From assembly GCA_019648995.1 (NCBI GenBank), contig BLXT01000825.1, forward strand, positions 4,289,557-4,310,298: a stretch of 20,742 bases of DNA, given 5' to 3'. The notes under the pieces are model-generated. The model saw only the letters and a list, made by a program, of their open reading frames with translations. It was not told the DNA's origin and did no database searches. Positions within the stretch are counted from its first letter, which is position 1. Each line of letters begins with the position of its first letter. The position numbers and the translations under genes were made by a program. Positions 17,301-20,742 of the stretch are shown one piece after another. This DNA comes from Plakobranchus ocellatus (Eukaryota; Mollusca; Gastropoda; Plakobranchidae).

Positions 17301-20300
17301 ATTGCTTTTATTCATTCGATCTGTTACAAAATTTACAAATTTTTGGAGACATGGCTTAGAATAGGAGAAATAATGAGATTTGTGAAGATACAATTTTATA
17401 AGTAATGCCCAGTCTCTGCAAGTTATTCAAGTAGTCGCTCTCATTATAAAAAGTAAAGTCACAATCCAGGCCCCTGTCTCTACTTTAATGACTCATTCAT
17501 ATTCTCCTCAGATGAGGATAAACTGTTTTAAATGCTTTTCAGCTTTCCACTGCTTACTAAATTACTCTCATATCAAGAAAATGATTGAGAGAGGAAATTT
17601 AATACATAATCTATGGAAGTGGACCTAATCATTGAATCGGGGATTTAAATCAAATTACCCTAGTTTCGTTTCAAGCTGTAGATGGTGTGCTATGTTTTAG
17701 AGATACTCCTTTTTTGATGCAGAAACTTACATTTTTAACAACAAATATGGATACAGGCTTTTAGGAGTTAGGAGTACTATTTTGGGGACTTTATAATTAT
17801 GTATCAATACCAAAAATCTTTCCTGTTCATATTGCCGTTATTGTGAGTTCACTTGGAAAAAAAATCACTTAAATATCTAATTATTGTAAAGGCTTAAAAA
17901 AAAAAAAAGAGAAAAATATATAATTTACACTCACACAAAATTAACACACTGCACATTTAGTGACTTCAAAAGGTTGATGAGCTGGGGCTGTATGTCCAAT
18001 AAAATGGCAATTGCTGTGCGACTAGAATAGTTTTGGGAATAAATCCATTAGGACAACACTGTAAAAAGTTGAGCATCATATGCACTCCTGTTTCAATTTC
18101 TTTGAAAAACAAATGATAAAACGACTCCCTTCAAAACGTTGTATTGAAATAAATTCAATCACATGCAGAAAAAGGGCACAACTTTAAATTGTATACTTCA
18201 AACCTCATTTGCTACGACGACTAAGAAACAATACTACACCACTGGCAAAGGATGGATTTCAAATGTTCAAAAGAAAAAAAAACAAACGGTGATATCTAAT
18301 ATAAGAGCTTAAGGTTACAGCAGCAATGATCTCATAATAAGACAATATAATTATCTAGTCCTGACTGCATGAAATAAGCCATTCAGTTTACTATTCTTTG
18401 CACAAAGGTAAAGAAAAAAATAAACAAAACACAACATCTAACAACTAAACTTTTAGTTTCAAAAAGAAAAAATAAATTTATAAATTATATTAACAAATTT
18501 CACGAAAAAAACACCACTGCATCAACCTAAAATATACAGTAGGGAAAAAAAAAATGAAATGGACTGCATTTACTAATCAAAGATGAGCAAGGAAATATAT
18601 GCAATGGAAACCTCATAATAAGTAATCAAAGAGAAGTGGACCAAAACTTGAAATTACAAGGATTTCACTTATTGTTTTGCCTCTGATTTTTAAATTGTTC
18701 AGAACTCTGTTAAAAAACTGTAGTTACCGAGGATTTTTTTTTTTCTCATGCCTGGACTTTTCTCCGTTTCATGCAAAACTTTCAATTAGATTTTGGTGAT
18801 GAGCATGCATATTTTCTCTTTTGCATTAGCTGGATATGCAAGGGAGAATGAATAAGGCAAGGAAAAATGGACAAATATATTTTTAAAAATGTGTCCATGA
18901 CAATACTGGCTGCCAGTTAAGAGAATTGAGTTCTAACCACCTCAGATTACTAGTTCAAATTTTGACACAGCCAAAAAGAAAAAGAAAAATCGAACACCTA
19001 GATAAAAAATTTGGCTTTTGAGATTTCCACTGTAATTACAATTGCAAATTAGCAATATTACATTTATACATTTATAACAGGTCAGATCTTTTATTTAAAA
19101 TTTGTATGAGCCAACATGAAAACAGTCAACCAAAAAGACAGTTCAACTGGAGGCATGACAAGAAAAAAACAAAACAAAACCAAAAAAAAAAAAAAAGACA
19201 AGAGCAACAGAAACAATTCAAATAAGAAAATAATCATCGCATCAAAATTTCTTGTTGAAAAGGCACAACATTGTCTAGTTAGGAGAAGAATATTATTTTA
19301 TGATCAGATGTCCTTCATTCCTGTGAATTTTCCTCAGTAAATTTCACAAGATTTATTTTAAAAACAAGAACTTTCAACATTGCTTTATGAGCTCAAAACA
19401 ATTTTCTTGTAGTTCTTTTACACATTTAGAGCATAAAAAAGGCAAGAGGAATCACAACCTGATCCACATCATAAAACTCTTCATTGTAAGTGAAAGACAA
19501 TCATATGTATTGATATAGTCAGATGCACATGCAGGAATAATACATGAATATTTACTTATTATTCAATAACAGAGCTGCTTTAATAGTGCTAAAAAGAACT
19601 TGTGTCTGGTACAATATATTGACTCTGTAGTTGTTAATGTACCCTGATACATTCTCAATTTTTTGTGTTTAATGATGGCAATATTTAATTTAAGTTAAAG
19701 CTTTTTTTTTTTTTAACAGAAGTGATACTTTCAGAGACACCTGGTTTTCCATAGAAATAAAATGTCTTTCATGTTTTTCGCCTTTCCAAAAAATTACATA
19801 AAATTTTATTAGTGATGGGACCCAGACTCACCTATTAACATGCAGACATTTCATAAACTGTTTACATCTTGTGAGCATCAAAGTGTTGTACTTCATTTCC
19901 TTTAAAATAAAATTATATGCATTTGCTACCTATAAGACCAACTTTGACCTTAGGTTGCTAAGGATTGTGGATAAAGTCAAGTATAAATAGATTCCAAATT
20001 TACCTGATTAGGCATCTAAAAAAATACTTTTACTTTTTTAATTAAATCCTTGAGAATAAATGTAAGCTATGAATTCCAATAAAATAAAAAACCCTTCTCC
20101 TCAGAAAATAGATGTTCATATTGAATAAAGTTTGCCTATATGCCAAAATTATGCACTGCTATATCCATAGCAGATGTAAAAAAGGGGAATTCAATTCCAA
20201 AGAGGGAAAAAAAGTTTAGTGACAATAAACTCTGAACTATCTTATATTCAAACAGACCAATGCAATATATGAGGGCATTTAAACAAAACTACAAACCAAA

Positions 20301-20742
20301 TCAAAAGTTTTTCAGCCAAGAGAATGCAACACTCCTGGATCAGAAAGTACAGTACTCATTGTGTCTAGGAATAAGCCTAAGTAAATGCTATCTAGACAAT
20401 TTGTTTTCCCTATTATTTTTTTCTGAGAATTAAATGCCTTTAGATGGAATATATTTTATATAATAACAATAATAAATCTACTGGTGTTCATTCATTTGGG
20501 ATTCTTCTACTTCAGGCTTTATTTAAGATGAAAGACAATGATTTACAGAATTTCAAAGAACAAAATATTTTAAAACATACATATGTACAGTAAAAAGCCT
20601 ATTTGGTTTCACATGTAAATGATAGAATTTCAGAAAGATAGCTTTCAACTTTTGTATCAATAATTATTTCAAAAACTTGTTGAGGAAAAAAGAAGTACAT
20701 AAGCAGAATTTTTATTTAAAACAAAAGAAAATATAAGTGCAA
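17300..20742. other. Gene-free AT-rich DNA; possibly 3' UTR of a - strand neighbour
   Basis: There is no plausible coding exon on either strand; the only frame of note (19116-19340, +) begins with a Lys/Asn run from A tracts. Reverse-strand AATAAA motifs occur (TTTATT at about 17308, 19091, 20519 and 20709), so a long UTR of a convergent gene beyond 20742 is conceivable. A SINE-like segment lies at 18907-18990. Confidence 0.35.
18907..18990 (+). mobile_element. Possible tRNA-derived SINE fragment
   Basis: TGGCTGCCAGTTAAGAG (18907-18923) resembles a D-arm/A box with a local rearrangement. AGTTCAAATTTT (18952-18963) resembles a B box with changed last bases. GGCTG (18908-18912) can pair with CAGCC (18968-18972) as an acceptor-like stem. 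An A-rich tail follows (18973-18990). Weaker than the candidate in TRRAP intron 3. Confidence 0.3.

Noticed and set aside
17512..17630. ATG-started short frame directly after a good acceptor-like ctcctcag
   Set aside because: Only about 38 codons, not recognisable, and no matching upstream donor or downstream exon found.
19116..19340. 74-codon + strand frame starting MKTVNQKDSSTGG
   Set aside because: A long Lys/Asn run from A tracts, no family resemblance and no splice or promoter context.
1..20742. CRISPR arrays, bacterial operons, prophage or viral genes
   Set aside because: No regular repeat-spacer pattern, no ribosome-binding-site-led gene series and no viral protein signatures seen. 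The sequence is that of a spliced animal-type locus.

Overview
The window is eukaryotic nuclear DNA: AT-rich, with spliced genes, GT-AG introns, microsatellites and no bacterial-style gene packing. One gene is recognisable with confidence. It is the 3' part of a TRRAP (Tra1) homologue on the + strand, the giant PI3K-related pseudokinase that forms the activator-binding scaffold of SAGA and NuA4/TIP60 histone acetyltransferase complexes. Fourteen coding exons can be joined in frame (60-11345) to give 681 residues and a stop codon. They cover a Ser/Thr-rich linker, the end of the FAT region, an FRB-like region, the whole pseudokinase domain and the FATC tail. The 5' part of the gene lies upstream of the window. 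The protein is animal-like and the introns are small and AT/T-rich. Together with the style of the repeats this suggests an invertebrate, perhaps a gastropod mollusc; that placement is an inference from general appearance.

Layout: 1-11345 holds TRRAP exons and introns. Intron 3 carries a likely tRNA-derived SINE fragment. Intron 11 carries a less AT-rich island that looks like old mobile DNA. A 3' UTR of about 1.45 kb probably ends just after an AATAAA at 12789. About 13.04-13.70 kb is a CpG-richer stretch with an unrecognised 142-codon open frame and a foldable 75-nt segment. About 14.34-15.83 kb is a low-complexity, strongly G-over-C island. It contains a diverged tandem duplication (offset about 324-330 bp), GAT/GGT microsatellites and an 86-bp minisatellite with four nearly identical copies. 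15.83-16.20 kb has several copies of a TCTAGATCTAGA-type palindrome. 16.2-20.74 kb has no recognisable gene. It may be intergenic, or may include the long 3' UTR of a gene on the - strand outside the window, but nothing proves this.

I found no CRISPR array, operon, functional tRNA or rRNA gene, and no convincing undescribed multi-gene system. The most notable unexplained items are the nested repeat island, the CpG-rich stretch downstream of TRRAP, and the frame-preserving Ser/Thr-rich exon with a weak tandem acceptor next to it.
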